Shown one piece after another: positions 15,287 to 24,900 of a stretch of DNA of 64,000 bases. Below the pieces are notes generated by a model. That model saw nothing but the letters and a program-made list of their open reading frames with translations. It was not told the origin of the DNA and searched no databases. Origin of the DNA: JBCCFX01 sp039029515 (lineage in GTDB: Bacteria > Planctomycetota > Phycisphaerae > Phycisphaerales > SM1A02); contig JBCCFX010000001.1 of assembly GCA_039029515.1 (NCBI GenBank), positions 5,285 to 69,284 of the forward strand, given 5' to 3'. Within the stretch, counting starts at the first letter, position 1. Each line of letters opens with the position of its first letter. The translations under genes and the position numbers were made by a program.

Positions 15287-16380
15287 GGCCAGTCAACGGG
15301 AACTCGTCGCCACTGACCGGTGCTTGCAGCGGGACGGCCATGCTCATCGCCAGCGGCAAACCAGAGTTCCTGCGTTCGTGGCTGGACGACAGCGCTGTAA
15401 ATCGTGCGAAGGTACTTTGCGTGTCGCATTTCGATGTCAGGTGCGGCGAGCAGCTTGCACAGGTCGTCAGGAAATGTCGATGGTGGTGATTGGCGTAGTT
15501 TCGATCGCAGGCCGCAGAAACGACTGACGGTGGAGCCAGCGCGAGCGCGCTGGGCTCGATCATCATCGATCGGCTTATCGATCGGGTGATTCGTCACGGC
15601 CATCGCGGCATCAGTCTGATCGAATCGGCGATGCGTGCCGCGCTGGCATTCGAAGATTGCCGCAGTTTCGGTCGGGCCGTGCGCGGCGATGACCAAAACA
15701 CCGCGGTCGCGCGTTGTTGTTTCGATGAACCGGTCGAGATCATCAAGGTTCGCGCACGTCTCGAGTGCTTCTCGCGCCCAGAACAACCATGAGATCATGG
15801 TGCGATCGCGCGGCGGATCGTCCATGGCCGGCATGGTGTGAAGGTGAAGCCAGAGTCCTTCGGCGTTCAGGCCCGTATCGACATCGATATCTCCACGAAT
15901 GCCGACCGCGAGGATCGGAATTCGGTTCGGAATCGCATGCATGACGCCGCATACTCCGCGCATCAGTGTGGCGCTGATCCAATCACAGTTTCGTGCGATC
16001 CATGGGCTGCGACGCTCGCGCACGCATGCAGCGCTGCACATCGGTCCAACGATCTGCTCATGAATTGTCGTTGTCGGTTCTTCGGTCGGCGTGGACCGCG
16101 CAATGTCCGCATACAGAAACGTCGTGACGGCTGAGGTCGTGACACCGGCACCCGTTGCCATGCCATCGATCTCGCGCTGGATATGATCGGGCAATCGGCG
16201 GAGCCATCGCTCAGCTTGTCTTTCGAGATCATCCCGTCGCGTTCGCGTGATTGGACCGAGTCGATCCAGATAGGCGTTTCGAAATGGCGTCGCGAGGTAT
16301 GACCTTAACGCCATGCCGTGCTGATAGCCGGCATCTTCACTGCTTCCCTGGAGTCGGAGAATCGGAAGCGATTGCGTCAT
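15283..16380 (-). CDS. C45-like (acyl-CoA:6-APA acyltransferase) family hydrolase
   Basis: A 365-residue protein of the N-terminal nucleophile hydrolase superfamily, C45 branch. The N-terminal third (GSSEDAGYQHGMALRSYL) matches the helical propeptide region of acyl-CoA:6-aminopenicillanic acid acyltransferase-like proteins. The likely autoprocessing Cys is in PMCSAACV, followed by IARNCDW, the position of the family RNxDW motif. Further on are GLNAEGLWL and NHP. Such proteins self-cleave and hydrolyse amide bonds of N-acyl compounds; physiological substrates in planctomycetes are unknown. No signal peptide is seen. It converges with gltS and lies 46 bases downstream of a minus-strand lipoprotein gene. 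Confidence 0.75.
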   Translation of the reverse strand: MTQSLPILRLQGSSEDAGYQHGMALRSYLATPFRNAYLDRLGPITRTRRDDLERQAERWLRRLPDHIQREIDGMATGAGVTTSAVTTFLYADIARSTPTEEPTTTIHEQIVGPMCSAACVRERRSPWIARNCDWISATLMRGVCGVMHAIPNRIPILAVGIRGDIDVDTGLNAEGLWLHLHTMPAMDDPPRDRTMISWLFWAREALETCANLDDLDRFIETTTRDRGVLVIAAHGPTETAAIFECQRGTHRRFDQTDAAMAVTNHPIDKPIDDDRAQRARAGSTVSRFCGLRSKLRQSPPSTFPDDLCKLLAAPDIEMRHAKYLRTIYSAVVQPRTQELWFAAGDEHGRPAASTGQWRRVPVDWP

Positions 16381-16426
16381 GCGTCACCGATGCATTGGTT
16401 TGTGGCTCGCGTCAGCTGGCGGGACG

Positions 16427-17161
16427 TCATTCGTTGGTGCCGCCCTCGGGAAATTCGATCCACACCGGGGGGTTGGATCCAACTGTTCGGCGAATCTGTC
16501 GCTGCACTCGATCGGGATCAATTTCATCGAGTGCCTCGGTGTCCAACGCCACGCGCTCCAGTCGAATCGTCGTTGCATTGAAGATGAAGCGAGCCTGTTC
16601 ATCGCGATTCAGGAAGCCTGGAAACGTCGCATCGCCGTCAACCCGCCATGCGTCAGCCACCCTCATCAGCGTGATTGGGAGTGGTCGCGGTGAATTGGAT
16701 AAAGGATCAACGTTCGTCGCCACGATCGTAGCGCGGTCGTCCGTGAGTTCGATCGCAGCCGTCGCAAATGCCTGCCGGAACGACTCGAGTTCTGCATCGA
16801 ACTGCGCCTCAAATGCCGACTCTTGCCCGAGCGCCTGCTGATACAGCACCGCCAGGCGACGCAGCACGCGATAACGCTGCATCCACATCGTCACGCATGG
16901 CGTGTCCTCTGGATCGCTGAATGTGATGTATGAAGCGTCACCGAGATCCATCATGGCCAGGGTCGTTTCGTAGGCGATGACTCGAAGCTCAGCATGCTCA
17001 TCCGCAACCACGACAACATCCGATGAAGCGTCGGTCGCCGGTTGACGTGTCGTCTCGGTGTCCTTCGAATCCTGCGTACACGCCGAAGCCAGCAGTGCAA
17101 CGGTGAAGGCCAGGGCGAGACATCGTGCGCGGGAACGGTGACAAGTTCTGAAATTCGTCAT
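16427..17161 (-). CDS. Lipoprotein of unknown function
   Basis: A 244-residue protein. The start was set at the ATG 17159-17161 because it directly precedes a lipoprotein signal peptide (CLALAFTVALLASAC); a longer open frame reaching 17662 is antisense to the SnoaL-like gene. The mature region is rich in Asp, Glu and Ala and predicted mainly helical around ALGQESAFEAQFDAELESFRQ, then beta-rich (WRVDGDATFPGF), as in some NTF2-like or DUF-type periplasmic proteins. No catalytic motif is recognisable. A TACGCT hexamer lies 8 bases before the ATG, so the transcript may be nearly leaderless. Function unknown. Confidence 0.65.
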   Translation of the reverse strand: MTNFRTCHRSRARCLALAFTVALLASACTQDSKDTETTRQPATDASSDVVVVADEHAELRVIAYETTLAMMDLGDASYITFSDPEDTPCVTMWMQRYRVLRRLAVLYQQALGQESAFEAQFDAELESFRQAFATAAIELTDDRATIVATNVDPLSNSPRPLPITLMRVADAWRVDGDATFPGFLNRDEQARFIFNATTIRLERVALDTEALDEIDPDRVQRQIRRTVGSNPPVWIEFPEGGTNE

Positions 17162-17287
17162 AATGCGTGAGCGTAGCGTCCCAGCAGATGCCGGGGCAAG
17201 TGGCATGAGGCGACGATCGTCGGGGCCGGCAATTCTGTCGCGTTCAGGGTGAATATCGAATCGGGTGGATGGACACGAGGTATGGCG

Positions 17288-17689
17288 ATGCGAACGACGA
17301 TGGACGTGGGGCAGCGGCTGGCGGAATTGGTGCAGGCAGGCCGGAATCGAGCTGCGATCGAAGAACTGTACGCGGATGACGCCGTCGCGGTTGAAGCGAT
17401 GGAAGATGCGCCGATGGGGCGCGAGGTCGTGGGAAAGGCCGCGTTGCTTGAATACGCGGATTGGTTCTTTCGTGTACACGAGGTTCACGGCCAGTCGGTC
17501 GATGGCCCGTTTCCGCATGACGACCGATTCATCTGCATCCTGTCGATTGACCTGACGGCAACCGAAGGGCCGATGGAAGGACAGCGTTTCCAGATGAAGG
17601 AAGCTGCAGTGTATACCGTGACGAACGGGCACATTGTCCGGAGTGAGTTCTTCTACGGGCACGGGACGTGCGACGATGCGACGTCATGA
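17288..17689 (+). CDS. SnoaL-like / NTF2-fold small protein
   Basis: A 133-residue protein with the cone-shaped alpha+beta NTF2-like pattern of the SnoaL family: an N-terminal helix (GQRLAELVQAGRNRAAIEELYADDAVAVE), a polar middle with KAALLEYADWFF, and C-terminal strands (KEAAVYTVTNGHIVRSEFFYG). These folds form small binding or isomerase pockets; nothing identifies a ligand. The ATG at 17288 has GAGG 7 bases upstream and is preferred over the ATG at 17282 and a frame opening at 17249. It stands alone between divergent and convergent neighbours, and its last 6 bases overlap the end of the glutamate-synthase-like gene. Confidence 0.75.
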   Translation: MRTTMDVGQRLAELVQAGRNRAAIEELYADDAVAVEAMEDAPMGREVVGKAALLEYADWFFRVHEVHGQSVDGPFPHDDRFICILSIDLTATEGPMEGQRFQMKEAAVYTVTNGHIVRSEFFYGHGTCDDATS

Positions 17690-19246
17690 ACCGAGCTCGC
17701 GATGATTCGAAGCTGCTGACGCATCAATTCTGAGTTGCATCACACTGTCGCGTGCTTCGCCGTGTGGCACGCCCCAGCCCTCTTCGTACCCAAAAGTTCG
17801 CATGGCACTCTGCGTTTCAAATTCCTCGCGGAGCAATTCAAAGCGGTCGAGGCCGACGAGCGACGGATGCGTGACGCCGCATGCGCGGCTGAGACGAATG
17901 AGTTCCTTTCGCAACGTCGCGACGTAGTTGGCGAGACGCGCTGCTTTGTTTGTGGGATCGAGGCCGCGGACGAGCCATGTGCTCTGTGTCGCAACGCCGG
18001 TCGGACAGTGTCCGGAGTGGCATCGTTGTGCCTGAATGCAGCCAATCGCAAGCATCGCTTCGCGTGCGATGCCGATCATGTCGCAACCCATCGCCATGGC
18101 AAGCAAACCTCGCTCGGGGAAGCCAAGGCGGCCGGAGCCGATGAAGACCACACGGTCTGCGATGCCGCGTTCGGCAAAGATGCGATACACGCGCGGGAAC
18201 GCGACACGAAATGGCAGCGAAACATGATCGCTGAATGCCAGCGGTGCCGCGCCGGTTCCGCCTTCACCGCCATCGATCGCGATGAAATCAACACCGCGCT
18301 GGCCGTCGGCCATGAGATCGGCGAGCTGTTCGAAGAATCCAAGATCGCCGATGGCAGATTTAATGCCCACAGGAACGCCGGTATCGCTTGCAAGCGATTC
18401 CACGAAATCGAGCATGGAATCAGCATCCGAGAACGCCGAGTGATGTGACGGGCTGATGCAATCCTGATCCATTGGAATGCCACGGATCTTTGCAATCTCC
18501 GGCGTGATCTTGCCGGCTGGAAGCACACCACCGAGACCAGGTTTTGCGCCCTGACTCAGTTTGATCTCAATTGCTTTCACCGGAGCGCTCGCCACCGTCT
18601 CGCGGAATCGCTCCATGGAGAACCGGCCATCGTCGGCTCGTGCACCGAAATATCCCGTGCCGATTTGCCAGACGAGATTGCCGCCGGAACGGTGGTAGGG
18701 CGAAATTCCACCCTCGCCCGTGTTGTGCATGCAGTCGGCGATGGCGCAGCCGCGATTCAAGGCCTCCACGGCACGTCCTGACAGCGAACCGAAGCTCATG
18801 GCGGAGACACCAACAACCGAAGGTGGACGAAACGCATGTGTCCGTCCACGCGCTGCGCCCATGATCTTAGCGCAGGGCACCGGATGCAGCGAGCCTGCGC
18901 CGACTTCATCTGGTGCCGGATCCCCAAGCGGTGTGATCGAGTGATTCAGAATGATGTAACCACTGCCAGAGTCCAGATCATTGTCTGTTCCGAAACCGAA
19001 GTAGTTGTTTTCGCGTTTGGCTGATGCGTAAATCCAGCGACGTTGATCTCGACTGAAGGGGCGTTCTTCATCGTTGCTGGTGACGATGTACTGGCGCAGT
19101 TCAGGGCCGATCGCTTCCAGCATGTACCGGAAGTGTCCGATCACCGGAAAATTGCGGAGGATCGCGTGTCGCGTCTGGACAAGGTCGTAGACGGTGACGA
19201 TGACCAGCAACGCGACGATGCCAATCACGATCCAGACGATGATCAT
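17684..19246 (-). CDS. FMN-binding glutamate synthase-family protein with N-terminal membrane anchor
   Basis: A 520-residue protein. The first 25 residues (IIVWIVIGIVALLVIVTVY) form one transmembrane helix. The remainder is the FMN-binding TIM barrel of the glutamate synthase large subunit: VGVSAMSFGSLSGRAVEALN, EIKLSQGAKPGLGG (substrate lysines), FIAIDGGEGGTGAAPL and the cluster motif AIGCIQAQRCHSGHCPTGVA (Cys spacing x5, x4), expected to bind a [3Fe-4S] centre. The amidotransferase and FAD/NADPH parts are absent, as in archaeal-type and other stand-alone GltB-like proteins. A good AGGAG precedes the start. It probably uses an electron donor other than NADPH; true activity is unproven for this subfamily. 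Confidence 0.88.
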   Translation of the reverse strand: MIIVWIVIGIVALLVIVTVYDLVQTRHAILRNFPVIGHFRYMLEAIGPELRQYIVTSNDEERPFSRDQRRWIYASAKRENNYFGFGTDNDLDSGSGYIILNHSITPLGDPAPDEVGAGSLHPVPCAKIMGAARGRTHAFRPPSVVGVSAMSFGSLSGRAVEALNRGCAIADCMHNTGEGGISPYHRSGGNLVWQIGTGYFGARADDGRFSMERFRETVASAPVKAIEIKLSQGAKPGLGGVLPAGKITPEIAKIRGIPMDQDCISPSHHSAFSDADSMLDFVESLASDTGVPVGIKSAIGDLGFFEQLADLMADGQRGVDFIAIDGGEGGTGAAPLAFSDHVSLPFRVAFPRVYRIFAERGIADRVVFIGSGRLGFPERGLLAMAMGCDMIGIAREAMLAIGCIQAQRCHSGHCPTGVATQSTWLVRGLDPTNKAARLANYVATLRKELIRLSRACGVTHPSLVGLDRFELLREEFETQSAMRTFGYEEGWGVPHGEARDSVMQLRIDASAASNHRELGS

Positions 19247-19374
19247 CGGGCAGCACTCCTTTGCCGAAACTCCATTTGCAGTTTACACGAGGCATGTGTA
19301 TCAATCGAGAGCGTGCCAACGACAGCTCTGCGCCGGTGTACGGCGCATTTCTTCACTTTGCCAGGAGCGAAAAC

Positions 19375-19725
19375 ATGACAGCCACTTCTCGACGCCAGGT
19401 CCTTGGTGTCGTCGCCTGTGCGGCGGCGGGAGCCGCGCCGGCGGACGCCGTGTTTGCAGAACCTCATCAGGATGAACAGGGCGAACCGGTGCCGAGTCTC
19501 GATCGGCTCAGCGTGCTTGATGCAGGAATGACCGAAGACGAAGCGGATTGCTGGGCGCTGGCGGCAGAGCTGGCAGGCACGTACATGGGATTGCCGGTCC
19601 AACACCAGGAGGATTGGCACGAGGTTGCGCACGCGATTCATGTCGTGCAGTCACGATTGCTCGCTCGTCCGACGTACCGGCGTTATCTCGAGGCGGCAAA
19701 GCGCCGTCACGGCGATGCGCCGTAA
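19375..19725 (+). CDS. Small exported protein with Tat-like signal
   Basis: A 116-residue protein starting at an ATG with AGGAG 7 bases upstream (19363-19367). The N-terminus ATSRRQVLGVVACAAAGAAPADAVFA carries the twin-arginine pattern S-R-R-x-V-L followed by a weakly hydrophobic, Ala-rich segment, typical of Tat export of folded proteins. The mature 85 residues are helical and acidic (DRLSVLDAGMTEDEADCWALAAELAG) with several His near the middle. No family is recognised. It is transcribed divergently from the FMN enzyme and convergently with the prepilin-like gene 8 bases away. A cofactor-binding or enzyme-escort role is possible but speculative. Confidence 0.65.
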   Translation: MTATSRRQVLGVVACAAAGAAPADAVFAEPHQDEQGEPVPSLDRLSVLDAGMTEDEADCWALAAELAGTYMGLPVQHQEDWHEVAHAIHVVQSRLLARPTYRRYLEAAKRRHGDAP

Positions 19726-19732
19726 TCGCGGA

Positions 19733-20557
19733 TCAGTCGAACTGAAGCTTCGGGCCGTCCTTGGTCATGTACTGCGTAAACGCGATGAGAACATCCTCGC
19801 CGTCCACGCCACGGTCTGCTCGAAACAGATTGTCTTTGTACGGCGTGCGGCCATTGATCTGCTCGGGCTCCATCGATTCGACGTACTCGGTGCGATTGTC
19901 GTTGAACGCAAGATTGCCTGACCAGAGGCCGTGCGGACTCGTTGTATAGGAAGATCCAATCGGTTCGCCGTCCTTCGGACCTCGATTTCCAACGACGACA
20001 AAGCTCCCGTTCAGCGTCATGCGCCATTCGCGGTTTGAGCGCTTGCCATACATCGGTGTATGCGCGTACGACGTGTGCGAACCCTTATAGAGATCCGCCT
20101 TGAACGTGTCGTCCCAGTAGCTGTCTTCGACTGGGTTGTATGCTTCGTAGTCGTATGCGGCATGTGCGACGACGCGCGTATTGGAATCCACAGGTGAGAT
20201 CAGCATCCCGGGCTCGAAGTAGTTCAGGGTCACCATGCATGAGTAGAAGTTCGCCGTCGTATTGACCGTCGTATCTTCTTCGCCTCGTCCCGGAATATGC
20301 TGCAGTTGGCCGCCAAGATCGACTGGCTTGCGGTTCACCAGGCCGGGGCGAGGATAGTGATTCTCAGTCTGGTCATTGGCAAAGACCATGATCGACTGAT
20401 GAATGGTCTTGAGATGCGTCGCATCCTTGAGCGTCAGCGTTTTCTGATCGGTCATGGTGGCCATCGTCGTGCCGAGTGACAGGACAACGGCAGTCGCCAC
20501 CAGCAGCACAAGCAACTCGACGCGAGAGAATCCGGTTCGATCGTACTGCCGTCGCAT
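19733..20557 (-). CDS. Prepilin-type N-terminal methylation domain protein
   Basis: A 274-residue type IV pilin/pseudopilin-like protein. The ATG at 20555-20557 has AAAGGG 6 bases upstream; another ATG lies 15 bases earlier. After a short basic leader the cleavage motif reads G-F-S-R-V-E-L-L-V, with Glu at the expected +5 position, then a 20-residue hydrophobic helix. Ser-Arg replaces the Thr-Leu normally following GF, so processing may be atypical. The C-terminal part has NRGPKDGEPIGSS, resembling the H-X9-DG-type domain of planctomycete secreted proteins in length and composition. It likely belongs to an envelope or secretion structure. It is read alone on the minus strand downstream of DUF429. 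Confidence 0.78.
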   Translation of the reverse strand: MRRQYDRTGFSRVELLVLLVATAVVLSLGTTMATMTDQKTLTLKDATHLKTIHQSIMVFANDQTENHYPRPGLVNRKPVDLGGQLQHIPGRGEEDTTVNTTANFYSCMVTLNYFEPGMLISPVDSNTRVVAHAAYDYEAYNPVEDSYWDDTFKADLYKGSHTSYAHTPMYGKRSNREWRMTLNGSFVVVGNRGPKDGEPIGSSYTTSPHGLWSGNLAFNDNRTEYVESMEPEQINGRTPYKDNLFRADRGVDGEDVLIAFTQYMTKDGPKLQFD

Positions 20558-20605
20558 GGTTGACCCTTTCATGGAGCATTCTTGAGCGGGTTGATGACGC
20601 GGTAT

Positions 20606-21319
20606 CTAGTACACAATCTGCATTGGGAGCCCGGTTGCGTCAAGCTCCGGCTCGTCAGGTAAGGCCACAGATGTCGCTCGAGAGATGCGCTGAGCCGTCC
20701 ACAACGCCGCGAGCGCATCAAGAATGTCATCGTCTGCCGCGTCACGGCGCGGGATGCACACACGACTTGTCGCAAAATGATCGCGTCCGAATGCACAGCC
20801 GAGGAGTTCGCGTCGTGCAGCAATACCTTCAGGCGTCTTCTTGCTGGCGAGAACGGCCGTGCCATCATTCATGGCCATGAAACTCAGTTCAGGATGAACT
20901 TCGTGAAGAACGGAACGAAGCATTGGATCGGATTGGAGAAGTTCATCAACTTCACGGACCTTGGCAACGATGTTCCACGCCTGAGCGCCAACGCCGCGGC
21001 CGTCAATCGCGCGCGTGATGTCTGAAGCATCTTCGCGGGACGTCGCGCGGAGACTCTCGCGAATCGGTGCCGGAAAGACGCTTGTTCCGCGTGGATGCCC
21101 CAGCGCAGCTCGTGCCGCGACATCACAGGCTCGCCGTCCCGCATCTGGCAGCCCAATGGGGATATCGATGGCAACGTGCGCAGGCGAGGCGCCGGTGCGT
21201 TCGAATGCGTTCATGTGTGCAATGACACGGACATGAACGATGCGCTTGTCGCTCGGCATGTGCGCTACAAGCCAGCCGCCTCGACAGGCATCAATGCCGA
21301 AGAGAGGTGAGGTCATCAT
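20606..21319 (-). CDS. DUF429 family protein (predicted RNase H-fold nuclease)
   Basis: About 237 residues from the ATG pair at 21314-21319; a longer start at 21349 adds ten residues without conserved sequence. The N-terminus FGIDACRGGW is the signature of DUF429 proteins, which are predicted to have an RNase H-like fold. Other family features are VAIDIPIGLPD (second acidic strand), RGTSVFPAP, EVHPELSF and DAADDDILDALAALW near the C-terminus, the last providing more acidic residues. Members are often annotated as predicted nucleases, but biochemical proof is limited. No ribosome site is obvious. It is divergent from the large secreted protein at 21520. Confidence 0.82.
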   Translation of the reverse strand: MMTSPLFGIDACRGGWLVAHMPSDKRIVHVRVIAHMNAFERTGASPAHVAIDIPIGLPDAGRRACDVAARAALGHPRGTSVFPAPIRESLRATSREDASDITRAIDGRGVGAQAWNIVAKVREVDELLQSDPMLRSVLHEVHPELSFMAMNDGTAVLASKKTPEGIAARRELLGCAFGRDHFATSRVCIPRRDAADDDILDALAALWTAQRISRATSVALPDEPELDATGLPMQIVY

Positions 21320-21519
21320 CTGTTGTGTGGCATCGTGTTCATGTCTCATCCAGTCTCAACTGGCGTCGCCATGGTAAAGCAGGGGAGGCGGGTGGTTACG
21401 GGGAGGAATCTGAGCCGCGGATATCGTATTGCGAATTGTGCAGAAAAACCGTCCGTCCTTGTGTCAGATTGCTTATTCAGCAGTGGGGATTTGTCTCTGG
21501 ATGCCTGGAGAACGCTGAT

Positions 21520-24500
21520 ATGCTGGCCAATATGGGGAGTCATGCGAGGCGGTGGAGGGAGAACGGCAACGTCGCAGCAACCAGTCGCTTGCTGTATGCA
21601 GTTGCCATGTGGCTCATCATCGCGTTGTCTGTGTCGGATGTGCACGCAAGGCAATGCGACGCAAGGGCGGGCGATTGTTTTGAAGTCAACGCAACGCCAG
21701 GATGCGCGGATGTCGCATGTTGTGAGGTCGTCTGTGTCTCAGCGCCATTCTGCTGTGACAACGTCTGGGACGAAGCGTGCGTCACCGTTGCCAATGCATT
21801 GTGTACAGCGTCCGGCGCATGCTGTCTCCCTGATCAGGATCTCTGCATCGAGGCGTCCGAGAGTGAATGCGGAAGCATCATGGGCGTGTTCTTCGGCGAT
21901 GGCTCACTTTGCGCAACCGTGACGTGCCCACTTGCGACCGGTCGATGTTGCCTGGAGAGTCGTGGCACGATCGCGTGTCAGGAATTGTCCCTAAGCGACT
22001 GTAGTCTTGCTGGCGGTTTCTTCCTTGGCGATGGAGGATTGTGCCAGGACGAACAACTTGCCTATGTTGATGATGATGCGCCGCGCAATGGCGACGGCGC
22101 AAGCTGGGCGACGGCGTTTCGAACGGTCGTCGACGCAATTGAGGCGCGCGAGGCGTGTGACTACACGATTCGAATCGCAGGCGGCGTGTATCAGCCCGAT
22201 GTGCATGCTCCGGGAGATCGCGAGGCATCGTTCCGACTGACGCCTGGCATGCGCGTAGAAGGTGGATTCGCGGGCCTGAATCCGCTCGATGGGGATCGCG
22301 CGGATACGCGAGATGTGGATCGGTATCCGACCGTGTTCACCGGCGACCTGCTGCAGGATGATACGGATGCGTTTCTCAATCGAGCAGAGAACAGTATTCA
22401 TGTTGTCACGATGCTGGGGGTTACGCCGGCGTTCCCGCTGGAGCCATGGAGCATTTCCACCGTTCCGATCCGATTGAGTGGCGTGACGATCGCCAACGGA
22501 GAGGCGTCGATTGGTGGCGTTGGGCAGCAGAACCCAAGGCTTCGCGGCGGTGGAATCTATGCTCGCCTCGCTGTCTGCGAAATAGAGGCATGTGCATTCC
22601 TGCGGAACAACGCCCGCGCTCGCGGCGGCGGCATCTACATTGAGGCAAGTTCCTACGAGATCATTGGGAGCACGTTCTATCTGAACCGTGGCAAGCGCGG
22701 TGCGGCGATCGACGAAGACACGAAGTTCATTCAGGAGCTGGACGTCATCCCACCTGTGTCGGCGATTCGCGGATGCGCGTTTGTTGAGAACGGGACGTTC
22801 GATGACGTCGTCAACACTGAGAATGTTGTCCATGTCGAGCGTGAAGATTTCTTCTTCGCCGTTGATCCCACCGAGGGAACCGCGCTGATCGAAGACTGCC
22901 AGTTTGAGAACAATCTGGGATCGAATATTCGGTACCGAGACATTCGGTTTCGAACCGTCAAGGGCAATGAGCTCTCGGTGCTGGGCACATCATTCGCCGG
23001 CGAGATACCTGGCAATGAGCAGTTCATCGAGAATTTCGGGCAATGCGTACTGAACGACGTCGACATGAATGCGCTGGCTGCTGACGAGAAGGCGATCTTC
23101 AACAAAGCTGGCGCTGTGATGCGTGTCGGTGCGCAGGGCATTCGAGGGCTTGGCACGCTCTTGAATGCCGGTCGCCTGACGCCCGGCGGGCTCGCGCGCG
23201 ATGGTGTAGATGCGACGGTCATCGCGCCGATGGCCCTGACGTTGAAGCAGAGTGGAGGAGGGGCGAACGGGCAACTGGAGTTTGATGTGTTTGTCGGCCC
23301 GAGTGGTGTCGGTGCTGACTTCTTTGCCTTTACGGGCTTCCAGCAATTGAGCGGAGCAGTACGAATCAACGTTGAGAACGAGTTCGATGATCTACCGATC
23401 GTCGGCAGTGTTCCAGTTATTAGTGGTATCGGAGAACTCGACGGTCAATTTGATGCCATCTTCTCGACTGGCGTAGGGAACGGTCGACTGGTGTCCCTGT
23501 CGTATGGAACCACATCGGTCGGTCTGGTCCCGATTACGATTCAAATTGATGCCATCGGCGAGTTGGTGCTGAATGGCATTGATGCGCTCGGCATTCCGGG
23601 AAATGCGTCCGATGGCGTGACTGCGGACTTCAATGGCGATGGTTTTGATGACGTAGCTCTCGCACTGCCCGACCTCGGCCTCGTACTCGTCCTGATCAAT
23701 GCAGGCGTCGATCAACAGGGCACGTGGTTGGGTTTCGACGCGGCCGCGTCGCAGCAGATCAGCCTCGGTGGAGAACCAACGTCGGTTGCCGCCGGTGACT
23801 TCAATCAATTCGCTGGCGTCGATCTTGCCGTGGCGCAGTCGGATGGCGCAGGTTTGACGATTCTGACCAATGGCGGTGACGGAACGCTGAGCTTTGCGAG
23901 CTTGATCAATGTCGGTGGGAGCATCGTGGACATCGCAACTGCTCGAGTGAATGAGGACTCGTTTGATGATCTTGTCATGTTGAGTCAGGCAGATGATTCC
24001 GTGCGCGTGCTCGTCGGAAGCAAGAACCTGTCATTCTCTGCTCAGGAACCGATCGTGTTGAACGCGAAGCCACGGTCACTCGCGGTTGCACCGCTCAGTG
24101 GAATGAAGGTCGATGACATCGCAGTCGTCACGGAGGAGTTCTCTGACGAAGATGACGAAATGTCCGGTCAGGTTGTCATCTTTGGCAACGACGGACGCGG
24201 GGCCTTCGCCGAAGTGGCCGCGCGAATGGTCGGCCAGGATCCATTGGACATCGAACCAAGCGATATTGACGAGGACAAGGATCTGGACCTCGTCCTTGTC
24301 AATGAGGCATCAGGCGACCTTTCGCTCATCGAGAATATTGATGGACGGACGTTTGCCGACGCGTACAACGTTCCCGTGGGAGATTCTCCTTCATCGCTGG
24401 CCTTGGTGGACCTCGATTCAGATGGGGATGATGATCTTGTGGTCGCAGTGGCGACATCGGCGGACAGCCGCGCCGTTCGCGTGGTGCGAAATGATTCCAG

Positions 24501-24864
24501 TGCCGGCAACATTGTGTTCGCCGAAGCATTCGACGATACATCGGTCTTCGGAAGCACGTTGCTCCTGGGCACTGACATTGATCAAGCTGATGGAGATGAT
24601 GTCATCATCATCGGCGCTGTTGCTGCGGGTGGCGGCGGAACAGACAATCCGCTCGGCGTGCTGTTGCAACAGTCATGCATCGGGGACTGCGCGCCAAGTG
24701 GCGGGAATGGCGTGGTAAACATCGATGATCTGATTGCGCTCCTGGTTTCCTTCGGTGAAGCTGGAGCATGCGATATCGCGTCGTCCACAGGCCCGGTTGT
24801 GGACGGCGTTATCGATACATTTGATTTCATGGCGATGCTCAATCAAATCGGTGCGTGCCAGTGA
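21520..24864 (+). CDS. Large secreted Cys-rich / beta-helix / FG-GAP repeat protein with dockerin-like tail
   Basis: A protein of about 1,114 residues with signal peptide (LLYAVAMWLIIALSVSDVHA). Order of regions: a Cys-rich N-terminus with two CC-containing modules (GACCLPDQ, GRCCLES); YVDDDAPRNGDGASWATAF, the usual start of a right-handed beta-helix/PbH1 region in planctomycete proteins; GGGIYARL and GGGIYIEASS turns; a low-complexity middle; then several FG-GAP/VCBS beta-propeller repeats (DFNGDGFDDVALALPD, SPSSLALVDLDSDGDDDLVVA). The last 60 residues form a dockerin-like pair with VNIDDLIALLVSFG, typical of Phycisphaerae sorting tails. GGAG sits 9 bases before the ATG. Probably a surface or extracellular glycan- or calcium-binding protein; substrate unknown. 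The gene downstream at 24901 has the same tail. Confidence 0.85.
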   Translation: MLANMGSHARRWRENGNVAATSRLLYAVAMWLIIALSVSDVHARQCDARAGDCFEVNATPGCADVACCEVVCVSAPFCCDNVWDEACVTVANALCTASGACCLPDQDLCIEASESECGSIMGVFFGDGSLCATVTCPLATGRCCLESRGTIACQELSLSDCSLAGGFFLGDGGLCQDEQLAYVDDDAPRNGDGASWATAFRTVVDAIEAREACDYTIRIAGGVYQPDVHAPGDREASFRLTPGMRVEGGFAGLNPLDGDRADTRDVDRYPTVFTGDLLQDDTDAFLNRAENSIHVVTMLGVTPAFPLEPWSISTVPIRLSGVTIANGEASIGGVGQQNPRLRGGGIYARLAVCEIEACAFLRNNARARGGGIYIEASSYEIIGSTFYLNRGKRGAAIDEDTKFIQELDVIPPVSAIRGCAFVENGTFDDVVNTENVVHVEREDFFFAVDPTEGTALIEDCQFENNLGSNIRYRDIRFRTVKGNELSVLGTSFAGEIPGNEQFIENFGQCVLNDVDMNALAADEKAIFNKAGAVMRVGAQGIRGLGTLLNAGRLTPGGLARDGVDATVIAPMALTLKQSGGGANGQLEFDVFVGPSGVGADFFAFTGFQQLSGAVRINVENEFDDLPIVGSVPVISGIGELDGQFDAIFSTGVGNGRLVSLSYGTTSVGLVPITIQIDAIGELVLNGIDALGIPGNASDGVTADFNGDGFDDVALALPDLGLVLVLINAGVDQQGTWLGFDAAASQQISLGGEPTSVAAGDFNQFAGVDLAVAQSDGAGLTILTNGGDGTLSFASLINVGGSIVDIATARVNEDSFDDLVMLSQADDSVRVLVGSKNLSFSAQEPIVLNAKPRSLAVAPLSGMKVDDIAVVTEEFSDEDDEMSGQVVIFGNDGRGAFAEVAARMVGQDPLDIEPSDIDEDKDLDLVLVNEASGDLSLIENIDGRTFADAYNVPVGDSPSSLALVDLDSDGDDDLVVAVATSADSRAVRVVRNDSSAGNIVFAEAFDDTSVFGSTLLLGTDIDQADGDDVIIIGAVAAGGGGTDNPLGVLLQQSCIGDCAPSGGNGVVNIDDLIALLVSFGEAGACDIASSTGPVVDGVIDTFDFMAMLNQIGACQ

Positions 24865-24900
24865 TCTCATGGAGCACGGATTCAGGGTAGGAGGTTGGTG

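Noticed and set aside
13847..16380. Long antisense frames opposite most genes (for example opposite gltS and the C45-like gene).
   Set aside because: They are shadows caused by G+C-rich third positions and lack family motifs and ribosome sites.
17162..17662. Extension of the minus-strand lipoprotein frame (open to 17662).
   Set aside because: It is antisense to the SnoaL-like gene, has no ribosome site, and the lipoprotein signal begins at the internal ATG 17161.
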